Below, piece by piece: positions 43,936-53,826 of a stretch of DNA of 64,000 bases (position 1 is its first letter; every line of letters starts with the position of its first letter). Made by a program: the position numbers and the translations under genes. The DNA lies in NCBI RefSeq assembly GCF_021654795.1, contig NZ_AP025344.1, positions 3,844,501-3,908,500 of the forward strand, in the 5' to 3' direction. The notes under the pieces were generated by a model. It was not told the origin of the DNA. It saw nothing but the letters and a program-made list of their open reading frames with translations, and ran no database searches. Source of the DNA: Paenibacillus dendritiformis. Lineage in GTDB: Bacteria > Bacillota > Bacilli > Paenibacillales > Paenibacillaceae.

Positions 43936-46359
43936 CTATTGCTCCAACGTCACGGCCTCGAACAGCTTGCTCCGCAAATCCGGCTGATCCAAGACTTGCT
44001 TCCAAGGGTCTTCCGCCTGGGCCAGGGCAATGTCGATCCGTTCGACGAGCCGTTGGCGCTCTTCGCTCTCTTCCACCACGGTACGCCGGATCGCATCCAA
44101 TCCAATTCGTTCTACCCATTCCGACGTCCGCTCCAAATAGTTGGCCGTCTCGCGGTAATATTGAATGGCGGCCGCCGTCATCTCGACAAGCTCTTCATCC
44201 GTCTTGACCTTGCACAGCAGATCCGCCAGCCGCGGCTTGATGCCGCCGTTGCCGCCGATATAGATCTCCCAGCCGCCGTCATTGCCGACGATGCCGATAT
44301 CCTTCGTGCAGGATTCGGCGCAGTTGCGCGGGCATCCGTTCACCGCCATTTTGAACTTGGCCGGGTAATCGATCCGCTCGAACTTGCGCTCCAGCAGCGC
44401 GCCCATGGCCAGCGAATCCTGGGTGCCGAAGCGGCAGTATCGGGAGCCGACGCAGGTCTTGACCGTGCGCAGCGATTTGGCGTATGCATAGCCAGACGGC
44501 ATATCGAGCGCCTCCCACACTTTCGGCACATCTTCTTTTTTGACGCCGATCAGATCAATCCGTTGTCCCCCTGTCATTTTGACGAGCTGGACGTTATATT
44601 GGAGCGAGACGTCCGCGATCTTTTTCAGTTCCTCCGGCGATGTCATGCCCCCGTACATGCGCGGCACGACCGTGTAGGTGCCGTCCTTTTGAATGTTGGC
44701 GTTCATCCGCTCGTTCACGAAGCGCGACGCTTTGTCGTCCCGGTAGCTCTCCGGCCAGATCATGCCGAGATAGTAGTTCAGCGCGGGACGGCATTTCGAG
44801 CAGCCCTCCGGCTGCTTCCATTCCAGCGCAGCCATCACTTCGAGAACCGTGTGAAGCCCCTGCTCCCGAATCGCGGCGACAATCTCCTCGCGCGGGTGCT
44901 CGGTGCAGCCGCAGATGCCTTGCTTGCCGGAGCCCGCCTCGAAGCCGTCGCCGAGAGCATGCTGGAGCAGTTGCTCCACCAGCGGCTTGCAGCCGCCGCA
45001 GGAGCGCGAAGCGCCGGTGCAAGCTTTGACCTCGTCCAGCGTCGTCAGGCCGTTATCCGCGATGGCGTCCAAAATCATCTTTTTGGTTACGCCATTGCAG
45101 CCGCAGACGATATCGTCATCCGCCAGATCGGCAGCCGCATTCGTCTTCGAGCCGCAGCAGCCTCCCGTACCCGTCAACTCCTGGTACAGCTCGTCGGTCA
45201 TGGCCGCCCCCTGCTTCACGAGGCGTTCCAGCTTGGCGGCATCATCCGTGTCGCCGAACAGCACGGCGCCGACGATGATATTGTCCCGGAGCACGATTTT
45301 CCGGTACGTGCGCTTCCACCCGTCATGGAAGGTCAGGGTGGTGCATTCCGGCGTCTCCAGGAAGATCCCTGTCGAGAAGACGTCGACGCCGGACACTTTG
45401 AGCTTGGTCGAGCAGACTGAGCCTTCATACGGCTTCGTCTCCACGCCGGCGAGCGCCTTGGCAAGCACCGCGCCCTGCTCGAACAGCGGAGCGACGAGCC
45501 CGTAGCAGACGCCGCGATGCTCCGTGCACTCCCCGACGGCATAGACGTCTTCGGCGGAGGTCCGCATCCAGTCGTCCACCACGATGCCCCGGTTCACGCT
45601 GAGGCCGCTCGCCTGGCCGATGCCGACATTCGGACGAATGCCGACCGCCATGACGACGAACTCCGCCTTCAATCCCGTCCCGTCGCTGAAGCGAAGGCCT
45701 TCCACGCATTCGCCGCCCGTAATCTCCACCGTCTGCTTGCCGAGCGCGAACCGGATGCCTTGCCGCTCCAGTTCCTGTTCTAGCAGGCGCGCCGCGGTCA
45801 TATCGAGCTGGCGCTCCATCACATAGTCGGGCAGATGGACCACTGTCACGTCCATGCCCAGCTGAACCAGCCCCTTGGCCGCCTCGAGCCCGAGCAGACC
45901 TCCGCCGATGACGGCTGCCGTCTTATGCGTTCCCGCTGCGGCAATCATGCGATCGCAATCCTCGATGCTGCGGAAGCCGATGACGCCTTCCTTGTCCGCG
46001 CCGGGCACAGGCAGCCGGAATGGCGTCGAGCCGGTCGCGATGATGACCCGATCATACGGCACCTCGCGGCCCTTATCGGTCAGGACGACGCGGCGTTCGG
46101 TGTCGATCCGCTCTCCCTTTTCGCCCGCCAGCAGCGTAATGCCGGCCGCTTCGTACCACGAATACGGGTTCAAGACGATATCATCCAGCCTCTTGCTGCC
46201 CTCCAGCACGTAAGACAGCAGAATCCGGTTATAGTTCGGATGCGGTTCCTCCCCAATCACCGTAATGTCGTAACGGTCGGTCAGCTTCAACAGCTGCTCC
46301 ACCGTATTGATGCCTGCCATGCCGTTGCCGACGACGACCAGCCGCCATTTTCGTTCCAT
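43936..46359 (-). CDS. nirB: Nitrite reductase (NADH) large subunit
   Basis: An 807-residue cytoplasmic siroheme enzyme that reduces nitrite to ammonia with NADH. The N-terminal FAD domain starts VVVGNGMAG; a second Rossmann motif is VIGGGLLGLE. Two BFD-like cysteine modules follow (VCGCNGVTKK with CTGASRSCGGC, and CGCTEHPREE with CSKCRP). The siroheme/[4Fe-4S] part has CVGSRYCRFG and NGCPRNCAESC. The ATG at 46359 follows GGAGGGACC. It heads the nirB-nirD-nirC operon. Confidence 0.96.
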   Translation of the reverse strand: MERKWRLVVVGNGMAGINTVEQLLKLTDRYDITVIGEEPHPNYNRILLSYVLEGSKRLDDIVLNPYSWYEAAGITLLAGEKGERIDTERRVVLTDKGREVPYDRVIIATGSTPFRLPVPGADKEGVIGFRSIEDCDRMIAAAGTHKTAAVIGGGLLGLEAAKGLVQLGMDVTVVHLPDYVMERQLDMTAARLLEQELERQGIRFALGKQTVEITGGECVEGLRFSDGTGLKAEFVVMAVGIRPNVGIGQASGLSVNRGIVVDDWMRTSAEDVYAVGECTEHRGVCYGLVAPLFEQGAVLAKALAGVETKPYEGSVCSTKLKVSGVDVFSTGIFLETPECTTLTFHDGWKRTYRKIVLRDNIIVGAVLFGDTDDAAKLERLVKQGAAMTDELYQELTGTGGCCGSKTNAAADLADDDIVCGCNGVTKKMILDAIADNGLTTLDEVKACTGASRSCGGCKPLVEQLLQHALGDGFEAGSGKQGICGCTEHPREEIVAAIREQGLHTVLEVMAALEWKQPEGCSKCRPALNYYLGMIWPESYRDDKASRFVNERMNANIQKDGTYTVVPRMYGGMTSPEELKKIADVSLQYNVQLVKMTGGQRIDLIGVKKEDVPKVWEALDMPSGYAYAKSLRTVKTCVGSRYCRFGTQDSLAMGALLERKFERIDYPAKFKMAVNGCPRNCAESCTKDIGIVGNDGGWEIYIGGNGGIKPRLADLLCKVKTDEELVEMTAAAIQYYRETANYLERTSEWVERIGLDAIRRTVVEESEERQRLVERIDIALAQAEDPWKQVLDQPDLRSKLFEAVTLEQ

Positions 46360-46402
46360 GGTGGTCCCTCCTTCTCACAATCCAAAATCCTCATTCATGT
46401 AT

Positions 46403-46418
46403 TGTTACTTTTTTCACA
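46403..46418 (-). promoter_or_regulatory. FNR-type box upstream of nirB
   Basis: TGTTACTTTTTTCACA differs from TGTGA-N6-TCACA by one core base. It lies about 45 bp from the start codon. Unlike pflB and adhE, no good -10 hexamer lies 32 bp downstream, so activation through this site is less certain. Confidence 0.35.
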
Positions 46419-46726
46419 TACATTTATATTTGTATTTTACCTCTAACTGGAAGCAAGACGAGTGATTCTACGCACATCAAATGTGTCAATTTTCTCTCGG
46501 ATTTGTTCACATTTGGCTCAAACCGCTCCGTTCGCGCTCCGGGGTTTTTGCCGCTGCACTGGCCATCGAACCTCAGCCTCAACCGCGAGACGGGAATTTC
46601 TTATAAAGACAGTCCTTTCGACTTCCCCTATAATGAGAACAGCGTCAACTCAATAATTTCAAATGAACAGTTGCTTCGAAAAGCCTGTTGCGGCCTTTTG
46701 AACACGCACTTAAAGGAGCTGCTTCA
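46419..46726. other. Intergenic region between nirB and the glycoside hydrolase gene
   Basis: About 310 bp with no supported gene. AT-rich sequence at 46420-46510 and 46600-46670 could hold the divergent promoters; no clear hexamer pair was identified. Confidence 0.3.
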
Positions 46727-49700
46727 ATGACTACTTCTTATGTATGCTTATATGATCCAACCTTCCCCTCCGCCGGCGGCGCACTCTCTTCCGGCATGAG
46801 AGAACGCCTCGCCGCCGAATGGAATATCGTGCAAGCGGATCAGCTTGCCGAGGCGCTTGACGCCCAGCAAGGCGGCGTATTTATCAACCTGCACGCCCCG
46901 TACTTCCCGAAGAGCGCGTGGACGTCCATCGCCGCGTTCCTCGAACGGGGCGGACATCTGCTCAGCGCCGGCGGCTCCCCCTTCCGCATTCCCGTCTACC
47001 GCGACGGCAGCGGCTGGACACCGGAGCCGGAGCAGACGGCCTATCACCAGCGCCTTCGCATCCACGAGTGCATGCCGGTGCAGGCGGGCCGGTTCGAGCG
47101 CTTCGCCGCCAACGCGGAGCGCCCACTGTTCGAGCAGGCGGCGCCGCTGTGGCCGGCCTCGCCGACCTGCAGCTTCGTGCTCTGGGTGACCCGGCACGAC
47201 GACTGTCCCGGGGAGCATGGTTCCGCCGGCCCGATGGATGCGCATATCATTCCGCTCGTGATCGCGCTGGATCGCGATGGCCGGGAAGTCGGGGCGCCCG
47301 TCGTGCTCCTCGAGAACACGAAGGGCGAGTTCGCCGGCACCCGCTGGCTGTTCGTGAACCAGCCGCTGACGGCGGAGTTCCTCGAGCAGGCGGGAGCGGA
47401 GGCGCTCCTGTCCTGGGCCCGCTATTGCTCGTACGGCGTCAGCGATTGGTGGCTGAAGCCGGGTCTGGCCTGCTATGAGCCGGGCGATCGTCCGAAGCTG
47501 ACCCTGCAGACGCAGCTCCTGCCCGCGGCCCGGGCCAGCTACGGCGCCGGCGGACCGCTGGCCGCTTCGCGGCGCAGCGCGGCCGACGCCGCGGAAGTCG
47601 TCTGGCAGGCAAGCGTCGAGCTGACAGCGGACGACGGCGAGGTGCTGTGGCGCAGCGAACTCGCCGTGCGCTGCGGGCGGGAGCTGGAGCGGCTGACCTT
47701 GAAGCCGGACACCGTGCTCGCTCCGGGGATGTACCGGGTGAATGCCCGGCTCGTGAGCGGCACTGGCGAGGTCCGCCTGCTGCGGCAGGGCTTCTGGTGC
47801 CGCGACGAAGATCTGCTGCGCAGCGGCTCCTTCCTGAAGGCGGGCCGGGATTACTTCGAGCGCGACGGCGTTCCCGTTCCTATCGTCGGCATGACGTATA
47901 TGTCGAGCGATGTGGCGCGCAAGTTCGTCTTCCTGCCGAACGCGGCGGTATGGGATCGCGACATGGCCCAGATGAAGAAGGCCGGAATCAATCTGATCCG
48001 CACCGGCATCTGGACCGCCTACCGCCACATCATGTATGTGGACGGGCATCCGTCGGAGGATGTGCTGTGCGCCCTGGACGCCTTCTTCCTGACCGCGAAG
48101 AAGCACGGCATCGAAGTATGCTTCAACTTCTTCTCCTTCGCTCCGGAGCTGTGGGAAGGATCGAATCCTTATCTCGATCCGCGCAGCATCGAGGCGCAGA
48201 AGCGCTTTATCGGGGCGGTCGTCGAGCGGCACCGCCACTCGTCGTTCGTCCATTGGGATCTCATTAACGAGCCGTCCCTGTTCGACCCGAAGCGGGTATT
48301 CGCCGGACCGCGCAGCGCGAAGGACAAGTATGAGATCGCGGCCTTCCGGGAATGGCTGCAGGAACGCTGCGCCGGCGATATCCGCCTGCTTCAGGAGCGC
48401 TGGGGCATGACGCCGGAGGAGGTGCCGGGGTTCCATGCGATTATGCCGCCGGAGCCGCAGGAGATTAACTTCGATGCCCAGGATATGATTAAGGAGAAAA
48501 AGGGCACGCGCTGGCTCGATTATTCGCTATTCACGATGGAGATGCTCAACCGGTGGGTGGAGGCGATGCGCGGCACGATTTCGTTCCATCAGCCGGAGCA
48601 GCTCGTATGCGTCGGCCAGGATGAGGCGCTGGCGGCGCAGCGGCCAAGCCCGTTCTTCTATGAAGCGTCCGTCGACTATACGTCCAACCATTCGTGGTGG
48701 CTGTATGATCAGCTTATTTGGGACGGCGTGTTCACGAAAACGCCGTACAAGCCGAATCTCATCCAGGAGACGGGCATCATGTACGGCATGACGCCCGACG
48801 GCTTCGCCCTGCGGACGGAGGAGCAGCTGCGCAACATTTTGGAACGGAAATACGCCTATGCGTTCGCGACCGGCTGCGCCGGAGCGGTGCAGTGGATCTG
48901 GAACACGAATGTCTACATGAACAATGTGAATGAATCCAATATCGGCGCGCTGCGGGCGGACGGCACGGAGAAGCCGGAAGCCGATGTCTCCTATGACTTC
49001 GGCGCATTCATGCAGGCGGCAGCCCCGCTCTTCCGGGATCGCGAGTTGGAGCCAATCGTCGTCGTCTACCCGGAAGCAAACGATCTGTCGAACCGGCGGA
49101 TGGCGGCCGAAGCGACGTCAACGGCGGCGCGAGTGCTCGCCTATCATTTGAAGGCTCCATTCCGGGCGATGGGTGAATACCAGCTTGAAGCGCTGGATGA
49201 TATGCCGCCCCGGCTCATTATCGTGCCGTCTCCGCATCATTTGACCGATGCGGCTCTCGGGCGCCTGCTCTCCTTCACGGAGCGCTCCGGCGCGACCTTG
49301 CTCATTACCGGCCCGCTCGGACGCAATGAATATTGGCAGGCGACCGCGCGAATGGATGGCCTGCTCGGCCCGCGGCGCCTCGTCAGCGTCGTGCGCGAAG
49401 AGCGCTTCCTCCTCGCAGGGCGGGAGATTCCGCTCTCATTCGGCGGCCGCAAGATCAAGCAGGTGTTCAAAGAAGCGAATGCCGACGGCAGCCCGCCCGC
49501 GCTCGTGGAGCGGCCGATCGGACGCGGCAAGCTGCTCTGGATCGGCCTCCCGATCGAATGGAACGATCGGCATTCCGCCGTCGCCGAGCTGTACGCGCAT
49601 GCCATCCAGACCGCTTCCATCGAGCCTGATCTTCGCTGGGAGGAAGGCGGCAGCCGCCCGGGAGTGTACGGACGATGCCTCGCCTTCGCGGAAGGCCGGC

Positions 49701-49879
49701 TCTATCTGTTCGTGTCCGAATCGGGGCAGGACGAGACCGTACGCATCGTCCAGCCGGATAACGGAACCACATACGCGTTCAAGCTGGCCAGCGAGCGCAC
49801 CGTCATGTTCGCTGCCGATCGCCAAGGCGAACTGATCGCCGTGTACCGGCCGCGGGAAGTCGAGATCGAGGTCATCAAG
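46727..49879 (+). CDS. Large clan-A glycoside hydrolase (beta-galactosidase-like)
   Basis: A 1051-residue protein whose middle is a (beta/alpha)8 glycosidase barrel (about 375-720). The candidate acid/base is E515 in HWDLINEP and the candidate nucleophile E681 in LIQETG, the paired carboxylates of clan A. The first 370 residues are beta-rich, and the last 300 include a glutamine-amidotransferase-like fold typical of GH42 (LIIVPSPHHLTDAAL, LLITGPLG) and a small beta domain. The architecture resembles GH42 beta-galactosidases with an extra N-terminal part, but it may be another clan-A group. No signal peptide: cytoplasmic. AAAGGAG lies seven bases before the ATG. The stop codon follows at 49880-49882. 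Confidence 0.82.
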
Positions 49880-49925
49880 TAAACGGCTAGGCTAGTCAAG
49901 ACCGCATACGTCCGAATAACGTCAA

Positions 49926-49968
49926 CAAGCCCTTGCGCCGCAATCGTTCATTGCGTCGCAAGGGCTTG
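49926..49968. terminator. Bidirectional hairpin between convergent genes
   Basis: CAAGCCCTTGCG-C-CGCAAT and ATTGCG-T-CGCAAGGGCTTG pair over 18 bp plus one mismatch with a 5-nt loop. It lies between the stops of two convergent genes, though T-runs are weak. Confidence 0.65.
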
Positions 49969-49989
49969 TCCCGTCTGTACCCCATTTAT

Positions 49990-50730
49990 TTATGGTGTAA
50001 TCTTGAGTTCGATCTCGTCATCAGGCTTCAGCTTCCGCTTGGCATCCTGACTGTAGTTCAGCTTCTTGTCATTCAGCTTCAAGGTGAGAACCGCGGTGGC
50101 CTCCGGTTCCTTCTCGCCGATGCGAAGGACATGCTTCTGATCCTCGTCCAGACGGATCTGGGCGAAGTCCTGAACCAGCTCCTGGAGCGTCAATTCCTCC
50201 GTCCAACGGACAAGATAGGAATTCGTAATGTTCGGCGCAACCGTACCGCCATCGATGCGAAGCGTAACGCCGGGAGCCGCCACATGGTTCGTGCGGACCT
50301 CCAGCTTCTTGATGAAGACCCCGACCACATCGTCAGGCTTCAGCTGCTTCTCCATCGCGAATGGCAGCACATATTCCTTCCCGTTCAGCAGCAGGCCCCA
50401 TTCCATCTTCGGATCGAGGGCCACGTCGCCGACCGAGACGATGGTGGACTTGTCATCCGATACTTTGACGGTTCCGGATTGCTTCAGCGCGTCGACGAGC
50501 TTCATCGATGGCTGATAGCTGACAACGATGCGCTCCGACAAGGTTGGAACGAATGTGCCTCCGTCAATCGAGACGGTGACTTCCTTCCCGGGAGGCTGCG
50601 GATCGTCTTGCTCTCCCCGATGGGAGACGCTTGATGCGCATGCTGAAGACACCAAAAAGAGAACGCCCAGCAGAAGCAGTTCCAAGCCGAGCCAGCTGCC
50701 CCTCCTGAAGCTGACATGATGTTTCCCCAT
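49990..50730 (-). CDS. Lipoprotein with two DUF4430-like domains
   Basis: A 246-residue protein with a basic N-terminus, hydrophobic helix and lipobox VSSAC. Two homologous beta domains follow: about 50-140 (VTVSIDGGTFVP ... ALKQSG ... LKPDDVVGV) and about 153-244 (VTLRIDGGTVAP ... LQDF ... LKPDDEIEL). Each has the order strand, IDGGT, helix, LNGK/LNDK, LKPDD, which recalls the DUF4430/cobalamin-binding-like fold found in surface proteins; the assignment is tentative. It is anchored to the outer face of the membrane. No close operon partner; the role is unknown. Confidence 0.7.
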   Translation of the reverse strand: MGKHHVSFRRGSWLGLELLLLGVLFLVSSACASSVSHRGEQDDPQPPGKEVTVSIDGGTFVPTLSERIVVSYQPSMKLVDALKQSGTVKVSDDKSTIVSVGDVALDPKMEWGLLLNGKEYVLPFAMEKQLKPDDVVGVFIKKLEVRTNHVAAPGVTLRIDGGTVAPNITNSYLVRWTEELTLQELVQDFAQIRLDEDQKHVLRIGEKEPEATAVLTLKLNDKKLNYSQDAKRKLKPDDEIELKITP

Positions 50731-50885
50731 TGCCGTCCACTCACTTTCCCGCCTTCAAGGTTAACCGCATTCACTGAGACACTCTGCCTCTATTATGCAT
50801 GAAAGATGGCGAGAAAAAGTATCAATCCAGTAACAATAACAACGGGGTTATCCATGATTCGACACGGATGGAAGATCGCGTCAAG

Positions 50886-52826
50886 CTAGACGACGGCCTC
50901 CTCCAAAATCTTGCCCATATAAGCGCGCCGCGCCATCAAAAAATAGAGCGTCTGCATGAGAAGGAACAGGCCGACCACGGTGATGCCGTAGCCCATCACA
51001 TTGATGCTCATCAGATTGGTCAAGGTCTTCATCGCGAACAGCGTATGGATGCTGCCGACGATGCATGGGGCGTAGAAGATGAGCCCCACCTGGAAGGTCA
51101 CGACGCGGCGAATCTCCGCGACCGACAGACCGATGCGGGTCAGCGCCCGGAAATGCGCCTGATCATCCTGCAGCTCCGTGAACAGCTTGAAGTAGATGAC
51201 GCTTCCGCTGGCGATGAAGAACAGCAGACTGATGAACAAGCCGATGAACAGGACGAGCGAGGAAGACTGCCGGGTCTCGTTCCAGTCCTCGGTCCGGCTG
51301 TATATGCCGAATTCCGAAGCCGGATCCCGCATTTCCCGTATCCGTTCCATCAGCGGCATCGCATCCTCCCAGTCGGTCCAGTTCATGGCATACAGCGTCT
51401 GCGCCTGATCCGCCGGCGCCTGCCGATACAGCCGGTCCAACAGGGCATCGGGAACGACGAACAAAGTGTAACTGACGCTCCTCGTCAATACGATCTGGCT
51501 CGAACGCACCTCCTGAATCTCAAGCTGAAACGGCTTTGCTTGACCTTCGACCCGGACGGAAAGGCGATCTCCTTCCTGCATGTCCAAGGATAAATACTCA
51601 TTAAACAGCATATCGCGCTGATCGACCAGAACCCCTTTGCCTTCCTGAATCCGGACAGGATCATACCCCAGCTCCCCGGCAAGCCGGTTGAAGTCCGATT
51701 CTCCGACCAATGCGCTATAACGCTCCAGCCGGGCATCCTTCACCTTCGAATCGACGACGCGGGCCTTGCCGGAGAAGGTGACATGATGCTTCATTTGCTC
51801 CGCCAGACGCTCAATGCGCTCCGGCGCGACCGGCGGTTGATCCGCCTTGCCGGCGGACATCGTCAAGACGAACGGATTATTGAGTCTGACCGAGATTCTC
51901 ATCCCTTGATCGAAGGCATATACGGTGGCGGTGGCGGTAAGCACGACGGCGCAGAGGATCGACACGTTGAACAGCACGCGGGCATTATCCTTCATTTTGA
52001 AGGCCGCTTGCGAGACATTCAGGAGATGGGTGCCCCGGTAATAGAACCGCTTATTCTTCTGAAGCCCTCGAATAATCGCCACGCTGAGCTGCGTGAACAA
52101 AAAATACGTGCCCAGCACAGTCAGCCCGATAATCGGCATTGCCGACAAAATGAACAATCTCAGATCGGTCACAAAAGCGAGTCCATAGCCGCTTCCGAGC
52201 GTAAGCACCGACAGGAACACGAGGAACCAGGAAAACTTGGGAGGCGACTTCGGCTCCTTGTCCGCCCGTATCAGATGGATAATCTCGACCCGGCTTACAT
52301 GGCGCAACGAGAAGAGCGTAATGAAGGCGAACAGCAGCAGATAGCCGATGGATGTCAGCCCGATCGCGGACGGACTTATATAGAAGCTCAGCGGCTCGTC
52401 CACCCGCAGCAGCCGGGACATCGCCATCAGGAACAGCTTCAGCAGCACCATGCCGCTTCCGATGCCTACGACGATCGCCATAATGGAGATCACCATATTT
52501 TCATAAAATACGAGCATCCGAAGCTGCCCTTTGGTCGAGCCGAACAGCGACAGCAGGCCAAGCTCTTTTTGCCGGGATTTCAGAAAAGCTGAGCTTGAGT
52601 ACAGAATGAAAAAAAACGAGAACATCATGATGAGAACTTCGCATACAATCATCAGCTGGCGCACATAGTCGCTTTCCTGGATCTTGCCGTCCGCCACCTC
52701 CGGATGGTAAATCATCGACGCGTATACGAAAAAGATCATGACGGCGAAGACGCAGCTCAGAAAATACGCGCCGTACCGGTGCCAACTGCCTTTAATATTA
52801 TTGATAGCGAGCTGTCGGTACGTCAT
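50886..52826 (-). CDS. ABC-transporter permease, BceB/FtsX type
   Basis: A 646-residue membrane protein with about ten predicted helices and a large extracellular domain (about 310-515), the plan of BceB. Two FtsX-like regions lie near both ends (YSSSAFLKSRQKELGLLSLF; LQDDQAHFRALTRIGLSVAE). With its ATPase it would remove antimicrobial peptides from their cell-wall targets and pass the signal to the kinase encoded upstream. Its start overlaps the ATPase gene by 29 bp. Confidence 0.92.
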   Translation of the reverse strand: MTYRQLAINNIKGSWHRYGAYFLSCVFAVMIFFVYASMIYHPEVADGKIQESDYVRQLMIVCEVLIMMFSFFFILYSSSAFLKSRQKELGLLSLFGSTKGQLRMLVFYENMVISIMAIVVGIGSGMVLLKLFLMAMSRLLRVDEPLSFYISPSAIGLTSIGYLLLFAFITLFSLRHVSRVEIIHLIRADKEPKSPPKFSWFLVFLSVLTLGSGYGLAFVTDLRLFILSAMPIIGLTVLGTYFLFTQLSVAIIRGLQKNKRFYYRGTHLLNVSQAAFKMKDNARVLFNVSILCAVVLTATATVYAFDQGMRISVRLNNPFVLTMSAGKADQPPVAPERIERLAEQMKHHVTFSGKARVVDSKVKDARLERYSALVGESDFNRLAGELGYDPVRIQEGKGVLVDQRDMLFNEYLSLDMQEGDRLSVRVEGQAKPFQLEIQEVRSSQIVLTRSVSYTLFVVPDALLDRLYRQAPADQAQTLYAMNWTDWEDAMPLMERIREMRDPASEFGIYSRTEDWNETRQSSSLVLFIGLFISLLFFIASGSVIYFKLFTELQDDQAHFRALTRIGLSVAEIRRVVTFQVGLIFYAPCIVGSIHTLFAMKTLTNLMSINVMGYGITVVGLFLLMQTLYFLMARRAYMGKILEEAVV

Positions 52827-53577
52827 CGAATTGGCCCCCTAACAGACTGAGCGAGTCTAAAATGTGCTGGAAGAACGTCTGCCGGTTCGAGCCGCGGCGC
52901 AGCTCGGAAAAGATTTGTCCGTCCTTGATGAATAAAATCCGCTTGCAGTAGCTGGCTGCGAACGGATCATGCGTCACCATAAGAATGGTGCGGTTCTGGT
53001 TCTCATTCAGATCTTGAAGCGCGTTCATCACTTCCTTCGCCGCCTTCGAATCGAGATTCCCGGTCAGTTCGTCCGCCAGCAGCAGGGACGGCTGATGAAT
53101 CACCGCACGCGCAATGGCCGTCCGCTGCTTCTGTCCCCCCGATACCTCGTACGTCCGTTTGTCCAGAATCGGTTCGATGCCAAGCCAGCGAATCGTATCG
53201 GCCAGCCGCTGCTCGATATCGCGCGCCGAGATTTGATCCAGCGCCAGCGGCAGGATGATATTCTCCTTAATGCTGAGCGTATCCAGCAGATTGAAATCCT
53301 GGAACACGAATCCGAGCTCCCGGCGGCGGAAATGGGCCAGCTTCTTGTTGCTCAGCTTCGTCGGATCCGTTCCGTTAATCCAGAGCTTGCCGGAAGTCGG
53401 TTTGTCTATAGTCGCGAGAATATTGAGCAGCGTCGTCTTCCCGCTCCCCGACGGACCCATAATGCCGACGAATTCTCCCTCATCCACATGCAGATGAATG
53501 TCCTTCAGCGCCGTGTACGTCATTTTTCCTTTGGTGCCGTATACTTTGGACAGCTGCTCCGCTCTTAGAACCTCCAT
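52798..53577 (-). CDS. ABC-transporter ATPase, BceA type
   Basis: A 259-residue ATPase with Walker A GPSGSGKT, signature VSGGQKQR, Walker B LLLADE and the switch histidine VTHD. The MacB/LolD-like family includes BceA. The ATG at 53577 has AAAGGGGATAG before it; a 12-codon extension upstream is not conserved. It overlaps the permease gene, giving a coupled pair. Confidence 0.95.
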   Translation of the reverse strand: MEVLRAEQLSKVYGTKGKMTYTALKDIHLHVDEGEFVGIMGPSGSGKTTLLNILATIDKPTSGKLWINGTDPTKLSNKKLAHFRRRELGFVFQDFNLLDTLSIKENIILPLALDQISARDIEQRLADTIRWLGIEPILDKRTYEVSGGQKQRTAIARAVIHQPSLLLADELTGNLDSKAAKEVMNALQDLNENQNRTILMVTHDPFAASYCKRILFIKDGQIFSELRRGSNRQTFFQHILDSLSLLGGQFDDVPTARYQ

Positions 53578-53746
53578 ACTTCTATCCCCTTTCCCGTCAT
53601 GCCGGCGAATCATCCCGTTCGTTTCTTTTCTTCAGTATAACCGTTTTCGGGCGGGCCCGACATGGAAAAGCCTTTCGCCAGCTTACAAACTTGTCATCTA
53701 AAGCAGCCGAACCGCTGCCCGCGCCCGCAGCGCAGCCAAACACAAA

Positions 53747-53784
53747 CAACGCATGCATGGCAGCCGGCTGCCATGCACGCGTTG
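53747..53784. other. Long near-perfect palindrome between the BceS-like and BceA-like genes
   Basis: A 22-bp perfect palindrome (53755-53776, centre CCGG) extends to 38 bp with one mismatched pair. It lies after the kinase stop and before the ATPase gene, with no T-run. It could be an RNA hairpin that separates expression of the two halves, or a protein-binding site. Confidence 0.55.
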
Positions 53785-53826
53785 CAAGCGTTGATTGGAA
53801 CGAGGCGGGTGCATGTCCCTCCAGGC

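Noticed and set aside
43804..45420. 538-codon plus-strand frame opposite nirB
   Set aside because: Shadow of nirB.
46748..48436. 562-codon minus-strand frame opposite the glycoside hydrolase
   Set aside because: Shadow; the plus-strand protein has a clear ribosome site and catalytic motifs.
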